A stretch of DNA of 16,870 nt, taken from the NCBI GenBank assembly GCA_905214325.1, contig CAJMLT010000033.1, forward strand, positions 1-16,870, written 5' to 3'. This DNA is from an uncultured bacterium. Its GTDB lineage: Bacteria > Actinomycetota > Coriobacteriia > Coriobacteriales > Eggerthellaceae. Below the pieces are notes generated by a model. The model ran no database searches. It saw only the letters and a list, made by a program, of their open reading frames with translations, and was not told the DNA's origin. The translations under genes and the position numbers were made by a program. This document shows positions 7,682 through 14,639 of the stretch, piece by piece (the first letter of the stretch is position 1; the number at the start of each line of letters is the position of its first letter).

Positions 7682-7731
7682 ACTATACCGTGTGTTTTTG
7701 AATCAATGGTATACAAAATACAGTGGTTAGG
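7664..7731. repeat. Nested, co-centred inverted repeats between the divergent operons
   Basis: Outer arms CCTAAACCA (7664-7672) and TGGTTAGG (7724-7731) match with one base skipped. Inner arms TATACC (7684-7689) and GGTATA (7708-7713) match perfectly. Both pairs centre near 7698. The DNA is much more AT-rich than the flanking genes. It may be an operator for a dimeric or looping regulator, or a cruciform-forming segment. Confidence 0.5.
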
Positions 7732-7743
7732 GGCTTTCTTAGG

Positions 7744-7846
7744 CCTCCCACCAGAATAGTTGGAAATCTAGCTTTACGTTTACGATTCACGTGGTAGGGT
7801 GCAGAGTGTATTTCAAGCGGGTTGAACGCTCACTACGATTGGGAGG
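7744..7846 (+). promoter_or_regulatory. Possible 5' UTR element sequestering the fnt Shine-Dalgarno
   Basis: CCTCCCA (7744-7750) is perfectly complementary to TGGGAGG (7840-7846), which contains the transporter's Shine-Dalgarno. Between them, AGTG (7805-7808) and AGCG (7816-7819) can pair with CGCT (7827-7830) and CACT (7831-7834). Relevance depends on a transcription start upstream of 7744, which I could not locate with confidence. Confidence 0.3.
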
Positions 7847-7850
7847 TAGT

Positions 7851-8693
7851 ATGGCAAGCGATGAAACTCGGGCAAGTTTCCCGAAACTGGATGCTCTGGC
7901 GCCAGCTGAAATCGAAGCTAAAGCCGAAGGCTTGGGAGAAGCGAAGGTGGCCATGTCGTTCGGCCGATCCTTCGCCTTATCCATCATGGCCGGAGCTTTC
8001 ATCGCCTTAGGTGCGATGTTCTTCTGTTTGGTTGTCGGTGATCCCGGTCTTCCCTTCGCCGTCCAACGTGTTTTGGGCGGTGCACTGTTCTCCTTGGGCC
8101 TGTTGCTCGTGGTCGTGGCGGGAGCGGAACTTTTTACCGGCAACACCATGATCGTCATGTCCGCGGCCAGCAGGAAAATTTCGTGGGGCGCGGTGGCGAA
8201 GAACTGGGTCGTCGTGTTTTTCGGCAACCTGGTGGGTTCGCTGGTGATTGTGGGCCTGGTGTTTCTGTCGGGCATGCACAATATGAACGGCGGCATCGTG
8301 GGTACCACCATGGTAAGCGTCGCTTCCGGCAAAATGACCCCCGATTGGCTGACCCTGTTCGCCAAAGGTATCATGTGTAACTTCCTGGTGTGTTTGGGTG
8401 TTTGGATTGCCTACGCTTCACGTACCGTCACCGATAAGATGCTGGGCATCCTGCTTCCCATCGCCGCTTTCGTGGCGTGTGGGTTCGAACACTGCGTTGC
8501 CAATATGTTCTTCCTGCCCATGGGTTTGCTGCTGGCTTCGTGCGGCATCGCGCCGGCGGGCATAGATCCCGCCTCGCTGAACTTCGCGGGAATGTTGTGG
8601 AACTGGAGCGCCACGGTGCCCGGCAACATCGTAGGTGGTGCCGTGTTCGTGGGTATGATGTACTGGTACATCTACCACAAGAAGCAAAAGTAG
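7851..8693 (+). CDS. Formate/nitrite transporter (FNT) family channel
   Basis: Pentameric inner-membrane channel for small monovalent anions (formate, nitrite, lactate or hydrosulfide), 280 aa, typical length. Six hydrophobic helices follow a roughly 40-residue cytoplasmic N-terminus. Family marks: SIMAGAFIALGA in TM1, ELFTGNTM in TM2-3, GNLVGS, GIMCNFLVCLGVW (the conserved pore Asn) and FEHCVANMFFLPMG (the conserved pore His). Start ATG 7851 is preceded by GGGAGG four nt away; an in-frame ATG at 7791 is weaker. Divergent from the SCP2-adh-aldh operon, which fits release or uptake of formate in a fermenting anaerobe. Sequence alone does not separate formate from nitrite specificity; no nitrite reductase or pyruvate-formate lyase gene is adjacent. 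Confidence 0.93.
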   Translation: MASDETRASFPKLDALAPAEIEAKAEGLGEAKVAMSFGRSFALSIMAGAFIALGAMFFCLVVGDPGLPFAVQRVLGGALFSLGLLLVVVAGAELFTGNTMIVMSAASRKISWGAVAKNWVVVFFGNLVGSLVIVGLVFLSGMHNMNGGIVGTTMVSVASGKMTPDWLTLFAKGIMCNFLVCLGVWIAYASRTVTDKMLGILLPIAAFVACGFEHCVANMFFLPMGLLLASCGIAPAGIDPASLNFAGMLWNWSATVPGNIVGGAVFVGMMYWYIYHKKQK

Positions 8694-8723
8694 GAATCCG
8701 GTCGGACGCAGAAGCCCGGTGGC

Positions 8724-9599
8724 CTACGTGTGGCGTGTCAATTCATCGACGGCGTATTCGATGAAGTGACGTAGCGCGGGTGCGCAGTTTTCCCGTGAAG
8801 GGACGGCTATCCCCAGCGCTATCGCTTCGGCGGGAACGACGGGGATTTTCGCCAGATCGAAGTCGTATTTGAAGGCGGCCATGCTGTTCATGATGGTCAT
8901 CCCCATGCCTGCTTCTATCATGCCCAACGTCGCGGCGGTTTCTATGGTTTCGTAGGCGATGGTGGGATGGAGGTCGTGGCGCTTGAGAAGGTTGACCGTG
9001 TCCACGTCCTGGCCTTTGCCGGGCATGATGAACGATTCGTCGCTGCAGCGGGCAACGGGGTAGCCCTCCGCGGTTGCCAGAGGATGATCGGTGGGCAATA
9101 CGGCGATCATGGGGTCTTCGGCCAAGGGGATCCAATCGTAGGGCATACTTTCCTCGTAACTCATGAATCCCATGTCCACTTCGCGGCTGCGCAGCCAGTC
9201 GTTGATTTCCTGATGGATGCCCTCCATGACGCGGATTTCGATGGCGGGGTAGTGTTCGTGGAACTTCTTGATAACGCTGGGAAGCCAATGGGTGGCTACG
9301 CTGGGGTAGGACCCGATGGTCACGCTACCCACCGAAAGCCCTTTGATTTCGGCGGTCATCTGGTTCAAACGGTCCTCTTCGTTCACCACGGCGCGCACCA
9401 CGGGCAGGATACGCATGCCTTCCGGCGTGGGAGACACACCGTGTTGCGTGCGTTCGAGAACGGGAAACCCCAAGTCGCGTTCGAGTGCCTTGATAAGCTG
9501 ACTGACCCCGGAAGGGGTGTAGGAAAGGTCTTTGGCCGCCTGGGAAAGACTTCCTTTTTCGGCGGCTTGAATGAAAGCGCGGTAGCGTGCGGTTTCCAT
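8724..9599 (-). CDS. LysR family transcriptional regulator
   Basis: DNA-binding regulator of 291 aa, standard LTTR length. The N-terminal winged helix-turn-helix occupies about residues 1-60, with GSLSQAAKDLSYTPSGVSQ and the ALERDLGFPVLER wing. The C-terminal two-lobed effector-binding domain (about 88-291) starts at VGSVTIGSYPSVATHWLP. Start ATG 9599, with AGGA about seven nt upstream. Divergently transcribed from the EamA exporter gene across a 365-nt region containing AT-rich dyads, the classical arrangement for an LTTR controlling a neighbouring transporter and itself. Its stop is convergent with the FNT gene, 30 nt away. The effector is unknown; a metabolite exported by the EamA protein is the natural guess. 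Confidence 0.93.
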   Translation of the reverse strand: METARYRAFIQAAEKGSLSQAAKDLSYTPSGVSQLIKALERDLGFPVLERTQHGVSPTPEGMRILPVVRAVVNEEDRLNQMTAEIKGLSVGSVTIGSYPSVATHWLPSVIKKFHEHYPAIEIRVMEGIHQEINDWLRSREVDMGFMSYEESMPYDWIPLAEDPMIAVLPTDHPLATAEGYPVARCSDESFIMPGKGQDVDTVNLLKRHDLHPTIAYETIETAATLGMIEAGMGMTIMNSMAAFKYDFDLAKIPVVPAEAIALGIAVPSRENCAPALRHFIEYAVDELTRHT

Positions 9600-9621
9600 G
9601 GGCGGTTCCTTGCGTAGTTTG

Positions 9622-9660
9622 AAGTATTACTTAAAACACTTATAACATATTGTGGTTTTA
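9622..9660. promoter_or_regulatory. AT-rich dyads, candidate LysR operator
   Basis: AAGTA-T-TACTT (9622-9632) is a perfect 11-bp palindrome. TAAAACAC (9632-9639) and GTGGTTTTA (9652-9660) form a second inverted repeat with one extra base. They lie 23-61 nt upstream of the LysR start and end at the -35 of the eamA-directed promoter, a position suited to joint control. Confidence 0.4.
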
Positions 9661-9685
9661 CTTTATACCGCTCTGCCTTTATAAA
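9657..9685 (+). promoter_or_regulatory. Promoter directed toward eamA leader
   Basis: TTTACT (9657-9662), a 17-nt spacer and TATAAA (9680-9685). The expected transcription start is about 9690-9693, coinciding with the first bases of the structured leader stem. Confidence 0.55.
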
Positions 9686-9689
9686 AGAA

Positions 9690-9848
9690 GGGTAACCTCT
9701 TAGGTGATGGGTTTTCGGTAGGGCAACCGGGCAACCGGTATCGATATCCGTCGTTTGGTTACCCAACGTCAGGAGCATGCAGGGTAAGAGCTACGTTCTC
9801 CTCACCGATTGTCCCTGTTGCGCTTATCGCGTGACGGGGATTTCTTTT
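9690..9848 (+). promoter_or_regulatory. Structured leader RNA: candidate riboswitch/attenuator upstream of the EamA exporter
   Basis: P1 is an 8-bp perfect long-range stem, GGGTAACC (9690-9697) / GGTTACCC (9757-9764). Inside it fold GATGG/CCGTC, then TCGGT/ATCGA, then hairpin ACCGG-GCAA-CCGGT (9726-9739) with a GNRA tetraloop. A second stem-loop (9771-9782 with 9791-9802, two 1x1 mismatches) follows, then an 11-bp terminator. Alternative pairings are built in: GGGTAA occurs at both 9690 and 9782, each complementary to TTACCC 9759-9764, and GCAGGG (9779-9784) can pair with CCCTGT (9813-9818) in the terminator 5' arm. The structure, promoter position and downstream exporter are seen in sequence; ligand control is inferred. 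I cannot match it to TPP, FMN, cobalamin, SAM, glycine, lysine, purine, fluoride, c-di-GMP or T-box consensus. Confidence 0.6.
9812..9848 (+). terminator. Intrinsic terminator ending the eamA leader
   Basis: An 11-bp stem (9812-9822 with 9830-9840, three of the pairs G-U) with a 7-nt loop, followed by TTTCTTTT (9841-9848). It lies 116 nt before the exporter start and downstream of no complete gene on this strand, so it terminates a leader transcript. Confidence 0.8.
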
Positions 9849-9964
9849 GCCGGTGGTGAAGGTGCGCGCTGAAACGACGGCACCCTTCCTTTGTCCGCCG
9901 CTTTGACCGTTATCCTGCATACAGGAAGCGGGTAAGTGGAAAACGAGCGAACGAAAAGAGACAC

Positions 9965-10891
9965 ATGGGCACCAAAGGCGCTATCGATATGAAAACGGCT
10001 GCACCTTTGTTGGTGGTTTTGGCCGCTACGTGCTGGGGCGTGATAGGACTTTTCTCCCAGATGCTGGCGGCCTTGGGCATGGATGCGATTCAGATCACGG
10101 TTATCCGCTGTGCCTTGGCGGCACTTTTTCTGGGAGCGTATATGCTGGTGGCCAACAGGGAGGCCTTCCGGTTCGCCCTGCGTGATATATGGATGTTCGT
10201 GGGAACGGGCGTGCTGTCCATCGCGTTTTTCAACGTATGCTATTTCGCCTGTATCGCCGAATGCGGCTTATCGTTTGCGGCTATTCTTCTGTATACCGCT
10301 CCTTGCTTCGTCGTGGTTATGGCGGCCTTCTTCTTCCATGAGCACCTTACCCGCCGGAAGGTTCTCGCCCTTCTGCTGGCGTTCGTCGGGTGCTTGTTGG
10401 TGGTGGGCGTCGGTTCGGGCGAATCGTCGCTGTCGATGTTCGGCGTTTTGGTGGGGCTAGGATCGGGGTTGGGGTATGCGCTGTATTCCCTGTTCGCCCG
10501 TTTCGCTTTGGTTCGCTACCGCGCTTTGACGGTCATGTTCTATACGTTTTCGTTTGCCGCCTGCGTGCTGCTGCCCTTTGCCGACCCTGTATCCATCGTG
10601 CTTTTGGGGATTGCCGACCTACCTGCGGCGTTGGTGATGGCCGGTTTGGCTCTCGTGTCGACCCTGCTGCCGTTTGCCGCCTACACCGTTGCCCTTCGGT
10701 ATATGGAAGCCGGCAAGGCATCCATCATGGCATTCATCGAGCCTATGGTGGCGCTTATCATAGGCGTGTCGGTGTTCCACGACGTGTTGAACGCGATGAA
10801 CGTCGGGGGAATCGTTCTTATCGTGGTGGCGGTCGCCCTCCTCAACGTTCGTGACCGGCACAAGGAGAAAGAAAACCCCTTTCGGTCGTGA
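9965..10891 (+). CDS. EamA/DMT superfamily exporter
   Basis: Drug/metabolite transporter with two EamA repeats and about ten transmembrane helices, 308 aa, in the usual 280-310 range. Repeat 1 begins at PLLVVLAATCWGVIGLFSQ (about residue 14). Repeat 2 begins near FGVLVGLGSGLGYALYSLFARFA. The end of repeat 2 has EAGKASIMAFIEPMVALIIG, typical of EamA. Members export amino acids, cysteine/O-acetylserine, or other metabolites; the substrate here is unknown. Start ATG 9965 follows AAAGAG; an alternative ATG at 9989 would remove eight residues ahead of the first helix and is nearly as likely. Expression is probably controlled by the divergent LysR protein and by the leader RNA and terminator upstream. 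The stop codon lies in the loop of a terminator hairpin serving the opposite strand. Confidence 0.9.
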   Translation: MGTKGAIDMKTAAPLLVVLAATCWGVIGLFSQMLAALGMDAIQITVIRCALAALFLGAYMLVANREAFRFALRDIWMFVGTGVLSIAFFNVCYFACIAECGLSFAAILLYTAPCFVVVMAAFFFHEHLTRRKVLALLLAFVGCLLVVGVGSGESSLSMFGVLVGLGSGLGYALYSLFARFALVRYRALTVMFYTFSFAACVLLPFADPVSIVLLGIADLPAALVMAGLALVSTLLPFAAYTVALRYMEAGKASIMAFIEPMVALIIGVSVFHDVLNAMNVGGIVLIVVAVALLNVRDRHKEKENPFRS

Positions 10892-10898
10892 AGGGGGT
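10862..10898 (-). terminator. Intrinsic terminator of the suf operon, overlapping the end of eamA
   Basis: On the minus strand, stem CCCCTT (10891-10896) / AAGGGG (10876-10881) with a 9-nt loop, followed by TTTTCTTTCTCC. The T-rich tail exists only in the minus direction, so it best serves the suf genes ending at 11035, although 135 nt of untranslated RNA would precede it. It may also weakly stop eamA transcripts. Confidence 0.6.
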
Positions 10899-11034
10899 CG
10901 ATTGATTCATGAGGTGGAAGCGACGGGCGGAAAGTCTCTTCGAAAGAACCTTTCATCCGCGCGAAGCCCTTTTTCCCGAGCGGTCGCCGGGCGTGTTTCA
11001 CGCAATCGTTCGAAGGTACGGAAGGCGTTCATCT
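10892..11034. other. Convergent intergenic gap, no gene seen
   Basis: 143 nt between the ends of eamA and sufB. I see no gene-like reading frame with a ribosome binding site and no repeat. It would be the 3' untranslated region of the suf transcript if the terminator at 10862-10898 is used. Confidence 0.5.
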
Positions 11035-11964
11035 TCAGCTGAGGAAGTCGTCCAGTATCTCCGCTTCCGCTTCCTCTTCCGAAAGTCCCAAGGTCATGAG
11101 TTTGATTATCTGATCGCCGGCGATTTTACCGATGGCTGCTTCGTGTATCAGCTGAGCGTCTTCGTGAGCCGCTTCGATACCGGGGATGGCCTTCACCTTG
11201 GCGTTACCCATGATGATGGCATCGCACTGAACGTGGCCGTGGCAGGCCGCTTCGCCCAACACCAGCGGGTTGAAGGTTTGAATCGAATCGTCCTGGGCCA
11301 CGCTGCGTGAGATGACCTGCACGTTGGACCCGTCGCCGATAAGCTTGATATTCATGTTGGAGGTGGCGACCTGGCTTCCGTCGGTGAGCAGCTTTTCTGT
11401 GATGATCAGTTTTGCTCCCGCTCCCAGTTCTGCATCGGTATCGCGCACGGTTGAGGTGACACCGCGGATTTGCGACATCTCCATTTCGCAGAAGGAATTT
11501 TCCTTCTGGTACACCTTGGTCACGGGGTTGAGGATGCGATCACCCGTGCCGCTGCCTTCGCCGTAGTGGCGCTCGACGTATTTGACTCGGGCGTTCTTTC
11601 CTATGTAGAAGGTATGGATACCATCATGTTCGGATGCTTCATGGCTTTCGGAATGGATGCCGCATCCCGCGATGATGGTGACATCGCAATCATCACCCAC
11701 GTAGAAGGTATTGTAGACCACGTCCTTGATGCCCGCTTTCGATACGATGACGGGAATATAGACGCGCTCACCACGGGTTCCTTCCTTGATGGTGATGTCG
11801 ATACCGGGGCTATCGGTTTTGGTGGCTATTTCTATGTTGGCAGACGAATTGCGGACGAGAAGTTCGCCATCCTTGCGGATGTTATAGGCACCGTCGGGGA
11901 TGCCGTGAACATCGGTAAGGGTTTTCAGGAGGTCTGCATCGAGAGGGGATAAGTCGACGGTCAT
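11035..11964 (-). CDS. Short SufB/SufD-family Fe-S scaffold protein (SmsB-like)
   Basis: Beta-helix scaffold subunit of a SUF-type iron-sulfur assembly complex; partner of the SufC ATPase. At 309 aa it is much shorter than classical SufB (about 470) or SufD (about 420), lacking the long N-terminal region, and resembles the single SufBD subunit of minimal two-gene systems of anaerobes and archaea. The C-terminal family core is clear: CDAIIMGNAKVKAIPGIEA, LIHEAAIGKI and GLSEEEAEAEILDDFL. Where SufB proteins usually carry a Cys-Gly-Ala-His segment, this one has KVKA, so scaffold chemistry may use other cysteines (93, 101, 159, 241, 247). Start ATG 11964 has AAGGAA six nt upstream. It follows sufC by 12 nt. 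No sufS, sufU or sufE gene is adjacent, so sulfur delivery must come from elsewhere. Confidence 0.9.
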   Translation of the reverse strand: MTVDLSPLDADLLKTLTDVHGIPDGAYNIRKDGELLVRNSSANIEIATKTDSPGIDITIKEGTRGERVYIPVIVSKAGIKDVVYNTFYVGDDCDVTIIAGCGIHSESHEASEHDGIHTFYIGKNARVKYVERHYGEGSGTGDRILNPVTKVYQKENSFCEMEMSQIRGVTSTVRDTDAELGAGAKLIITEKLLTDGSQVATSNMNIKLIGDGSNVQVISRSVAQDDSIQTFNPLVLGEAACHGHVQCDAIIMGNAKVKAIPGIEAAHEDAQLIHEAAIGKIAGDQIIKLMTLGLSEEEAEAEILDDFLS

Positions 11965-11976
11965 GATTACTTCCTT

Positions 11977-12753
11977 CTAGCAGGTGGTCGATATTTCGGT
12001 GATGTGCAACTCGGGCGGCTCGGTGAACGAGCAATAGGAATTCTGCTTGCGCGTCAGGCCGAGCAAGGGAATGATCTCGTCGGCGGGTCCTTGGGCTTCC
12101 ACCTTGCCATCACGCAGGCAGACGATTTCGTCGGCCAGTTCGATGATGCGCTCCTGATGGGAGATGATGATGATCGAATGACCGTTGCCCTGCTTGTAGA
12201 TGCTCTCGAAGGTTTCGGTGAGGCGGTCGAAACTCCACAGGTCGATTCCCGCTTCCGGTTCGTCGTAGATGGCAAGAGCGGGATCGGCTGCCAGCAGCGT
12301 GGCTATTTCGATGCGCTTCAGTTCGCCACCCGAAAGGCTTTTGTCCACTTCACGGGTGAGGTAGTTGGCCGAGCAGAGCCCCACCTGTCCCAGGTATTCG
12401 TTGCACGAAAGCATGGGAAGGCGTTTTCCCGCCGCTATTTCGAGCAGTTTCTTCACCTTCATGCCCTTGAAACGGGAGGGTTGCTGGAAGCCGTAGCCGA
12501 TACCGAGCTGTGCGCGTTCGGTGATGGAAGCGTGCGTGATGTCGACACCGTTGAAGATAATCGAGCCCGATGTGGGTATTTCGATACCCATGATGAGTTT
12601 GGCAAGCGTGGATTTACCGCCGCCGTTGGGGCCGGTGATGACTACGAAGCGGTTTTCATCGATGCGCAGCGAAATGTCGTCGATGATGCGTTTCGTATGC
12701 GGGGATCCTTCTTCTACGGGAACCTCGAAAACCAGGTTCTTGAGTTCTAGCAT
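11977..12753 (-). CDS. sufC: SufC-type Fe-S assembly ATPase
   Basis: Cytoplasmic ABC-type ATPase that drives conformational change in the SufB-like scaffold; 258 aa. Walker A GPNGGGKST at 41-49, Q-loop Gln in GFQQPS at 88-93, signature LSGGE at 140-144, Walker B ALAIYDE at 159-165, and switch His199. The sequence after Walker B, PEAGID rather than the usual PTSGLD, fits SufC-like proteins. Start ATG 12753 with AGGAG five nt upstream; the GTG at 12777 is a poorer start. First gene of a two-gene operon with the short SufB protein. The C-terminal tail with Cys residues (CSFTEPP...STTC) is longer than in SufC of enterobacteria and could contribute to cluster or partner binding; that is speculation. 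Confidence 0.92.
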   Translation of the reverse strand: MLELKNLVFEVPVEEGSPHTKRIIDDISLRIDENRFVVITGPNGGGKSTLAKLIMGIEIPTSGSIIFNGVDITHASITERAQLGIGYGFQQPSRFKGMKVKKLLEIAAGKRLPMLSCNEYLGQVGLCSANYLTREVDKSLSGGELKRIEIATLLAADPALAIYDEPEAGIDLWSFDRLTETFESIYKQGNGHSIIIISHQERIIELADEIVCLRDGKVEAQGPADEIIPLLGLTRKQNSYCSFTEPPELHITEISTTC

Positions 12754-12803
12754 AGGTGCTCCTCTTCTAAATGTCACAAAGAGACTAACATTTCAATGTG
12801 TGC

Positions 12804-12833
12804 ACTCTATCGGGAATGGGTGACAGGTGGCAA
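12804..12833 (-). promoter_or_regulatory. Candidate suf operon promoter
   Basis: TTGCCA (12828-12833), an 18-nt spacer and TAGAGT (12804-12809) on the minus strand, 51 nt upstream of the sufC start. No obvious SufR/IscR-like site could be identified by eye. Confidence 0.4.
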
Positions 12834-12873
12834 AAAGTATTCTAAAGGTAAGTGAACGGAATTGTTCAAGGCT

Positions 12874-12904
12874 TTGGTAAAACGCATCGGATATTGTTTA
12901 TACT
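12874..12904 (+). promoter_or_regulatory. Candidate promoter of the phosphohexomutase operon
   Basis: TTGGTA (12874-12879), a 19-nt spacer and TATACT (12899-12904), 48 nt upstream of the ATG. The spacer is long; the -10 is the stronger half of the call. Confidence 0.35.
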
Positions 12905-12951
12905 TCTTCATGTCTCTAATCCTACACGATAGCGTGAAAAAGGAAGTGAAC

Positions 12952-14631
12952 ATGGATTATCGTTCTCTTTTCGATAGTTGGTGTGCATCGGTCACCGACC
13001 CCGAACTCGTCGCCGATCTGAAAGCCATGGCCGCCGATGATGCGGCGATCGAAGATGCGTTTTACACGTCGCTCGAATTCGGCACTGCGGGCCTGCGCGG
13101 TGTGTTGGGTGCGGGCACCAACCGCATGAATATCCATACGGTTTCGCAGGCGACCCAGGGTATCGCCGACTACATCACACAGGCAACCGCCGGCAAGGGC
13201 GAAGTTGCCATCTGCTATGACTCACGAATCAATTCCCGCCTGTTCGCCCATACGGCCGCTTCGGTGTTGGCGGCCAACGGTATCGCTTCGCACGTGTTTC
13301 CCCGCTTGGAGCCCACGCCGGCGCTTTCCTTCGCCACCCGTTATCTCGGGTGCGCGATCGGCATCAATGTGACGGCAAGCCATAATCCCTGCCAATATAA
13401 CGGCTACAAGGTCTACGGTCCGGACGGTTGCCAGATCACCGCCGAAATAGCCGACGCCATAACGGCGGCCATCGATGGAGTGGATGTTTTCGAAGACGTT
13501 CGCACGATGGATTTTCAACAGGGTATCGCAGATGGGCTCATTACCATGATCGATGAATCGGTTCTCGATGCCTATCTCGATGCCGTCGAAGAGCAAAACG
13601 TCGCGGGCGCCGAAGCTTCCGGCGACATCAGGGTGGTGTATACACCGCTCAACGGCACCGGACTCGAATGTGTCACGCGTATTCTGGAGAGGATCGGCAT
13701 CACCGATGTCCACGTCGTTCGATCACAGGCCGAACCCGACGGCCTGTTTCCCACCTGTCCCTATCCCAACCCCGAAGAGCGTGCCGCGCTGGAGGAGGGG
13801 ATAGCGCTGTGTGAGGAGGTTTCTCCCGACCTGTTACTCGCCACCGACCCCGATGCCGACCGTGTGGGTATCGCGGTCAAGGACGGCGGCGATTATCAGT
13901 TGCTTTCAGGCAACGAGGTGGGGGTACTGCTTCTGGATTACATCTGTCGCATGCGGACGGAAAACGCCACGATGCCGATCGATCCCGTGACGGTGACCAC
14001 CATCGTCTCGACGAGTTTGGTCGATGACGTGGCGGCTCATTACGGTGTGGAGGTATGTCGTGTGCTCACCGGATTCAAGTATATCGGCGGCATCATCGCC
14101 CGCCTCGAAGAAGAGGGGCATGTCGAGCGCTTCATCTTCGGGTTCGAGGAAAGCTACGGATATCTTGCCGGGTCGCATGCTCGCGACAAGGACGCTATCG
14201 TTGCGTCCATGCTGATCTGTCAGATGGCGCGCTACTATCGTGCTTCGGGCAAGAATCTCTACCAGGCGATGCAGGACATCTACGAGACGTACGGATACCA
14301 CCACAACCGCACTCTTTCCTTCGCATTCGAAGGATCGGCGGGCACAGCCGAAATGGCTTCCATCATGAAAACCCTGCGCGAACAGCCGCCGGCGACGATT
14401 GCGGGGTATCGTGTCGAAGCGGTGCTCGATTATCGCGAAGGCCTGCGCGATCTTCCTTCGGCCGACGTCGTCGAGTTCGACCTCGAAGGGGGAAACAAGG
14501 CCATCGTGCGTCCGAGTGGTACCGAACCCAAGATCAAGGTTTATGTGTTTTCACGCGCCCGCAGCGCCGTTGAAGCGGGTACAATTGCTGATCATATCTC
14601 CGAGGACATGACGGCACGTTTGGGCGCATAG
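12952..14631 (+). CDS. Phosphoglucomutase/phosphomannomutase (alpha-D-phosphohexomutase)
   Basis: Interconverts hexose 1- and 6-phosphates (glucose-1-P/glucose-6-P most likely), linking glycolysis to nucleotide-sugar and cell-envelope synthesis; cytoplasmic. 559 aa, the size of the PgcA/PGM2 subgroup rather than the shorter PMM/PGM or GlmM. Four domains are marked by EFGTAGLRG (42-50), the phosphoserine loop NVTASHNP with Ser143, the Mg loop DPDADRVG with Asp299, Asp301 and Asp303, the sugar loop GFEESYGYLAG from 397, and the phosphate loop RPSGTEPK from 520. Start ATG 12952 has AAGGAAG upstream; extending in frame to 12862 would add 30 residues unlike any family N-terminus. Two small membrane-protein genes follow at 8 and 14 nt spacing, probably in the same operon. 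Confidence 0.95.
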   Translation: MDYRSLFDSWCASVTDPELVADLKAMAADDAAIEDAFYTSLEFGTAGLRGVLGAGTNRMNIHTVSQATQGIADYITQATAGKGEVAICYDSRINSRLFAHTAASVLAANGIASHVFPRLEPTPALSFATRYLGCAIGINVTASHNPCQYNGYKVYGPDGCQITAEIADAITAAIDGVDVFEDVRTMDFQQGIADGLITMIDESVLDAYLDAVEEQNVAGAEASGDIRVVYTPLNGTGLECVTRILERIGITDVHVVRSQAEPDGLFPTCPYPNPEERAALEEGIALCEEVSPDLLLATDPDADRVGIAVKDGGDYQLLSGNEVGVLLLDYICRMRTENATMPIDPVTVTTIVSTSLVDDVAAHYGVEVCRVLTGFKYIGGIIARLEEEGHVERFIFGFEESYGYLAGSHARDKDAIVASMLICQMARYYRASGKNLYQAMQDIYETYGYHHNRTLSFAFEGSAGTAEMASIMKTLREQPPATIAGYRVEAVLDYREGLRDLPSADVVEFDLEGGNKAIVRPSGTEPKIKVYVFSRARSAVEAGTIADHISEDMTARLGA

Positions 14632-14639
14632 GGCACAAG

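Noticed and set aside
8690..8727. GTAGG/CCTAC inverted repeat between the FNT and LysR stops as a bidirectional terminator
   Set aside because: Only 5 bp, a 28-nt loop with little internal structure, and no T-tract on either strand.
9690..9764. A 75-nt segment closed by a long terminal stem, tRNA-like in size
   Set aside because: The region 5' of the 3' acceptor-like strand cannot form a T-arm with a T-loop, and no anticodon arm fits; the closing stem is 8 bp. It is better read as the first domain of a leader RNA.
12862..12951. 30-residue hydrophobic extension of the phosphohexomutase
   Set aside because: It covers the candidate -10 box, lacks a ribosome binding site, and cytoplasmic mutases have no signal peptide.
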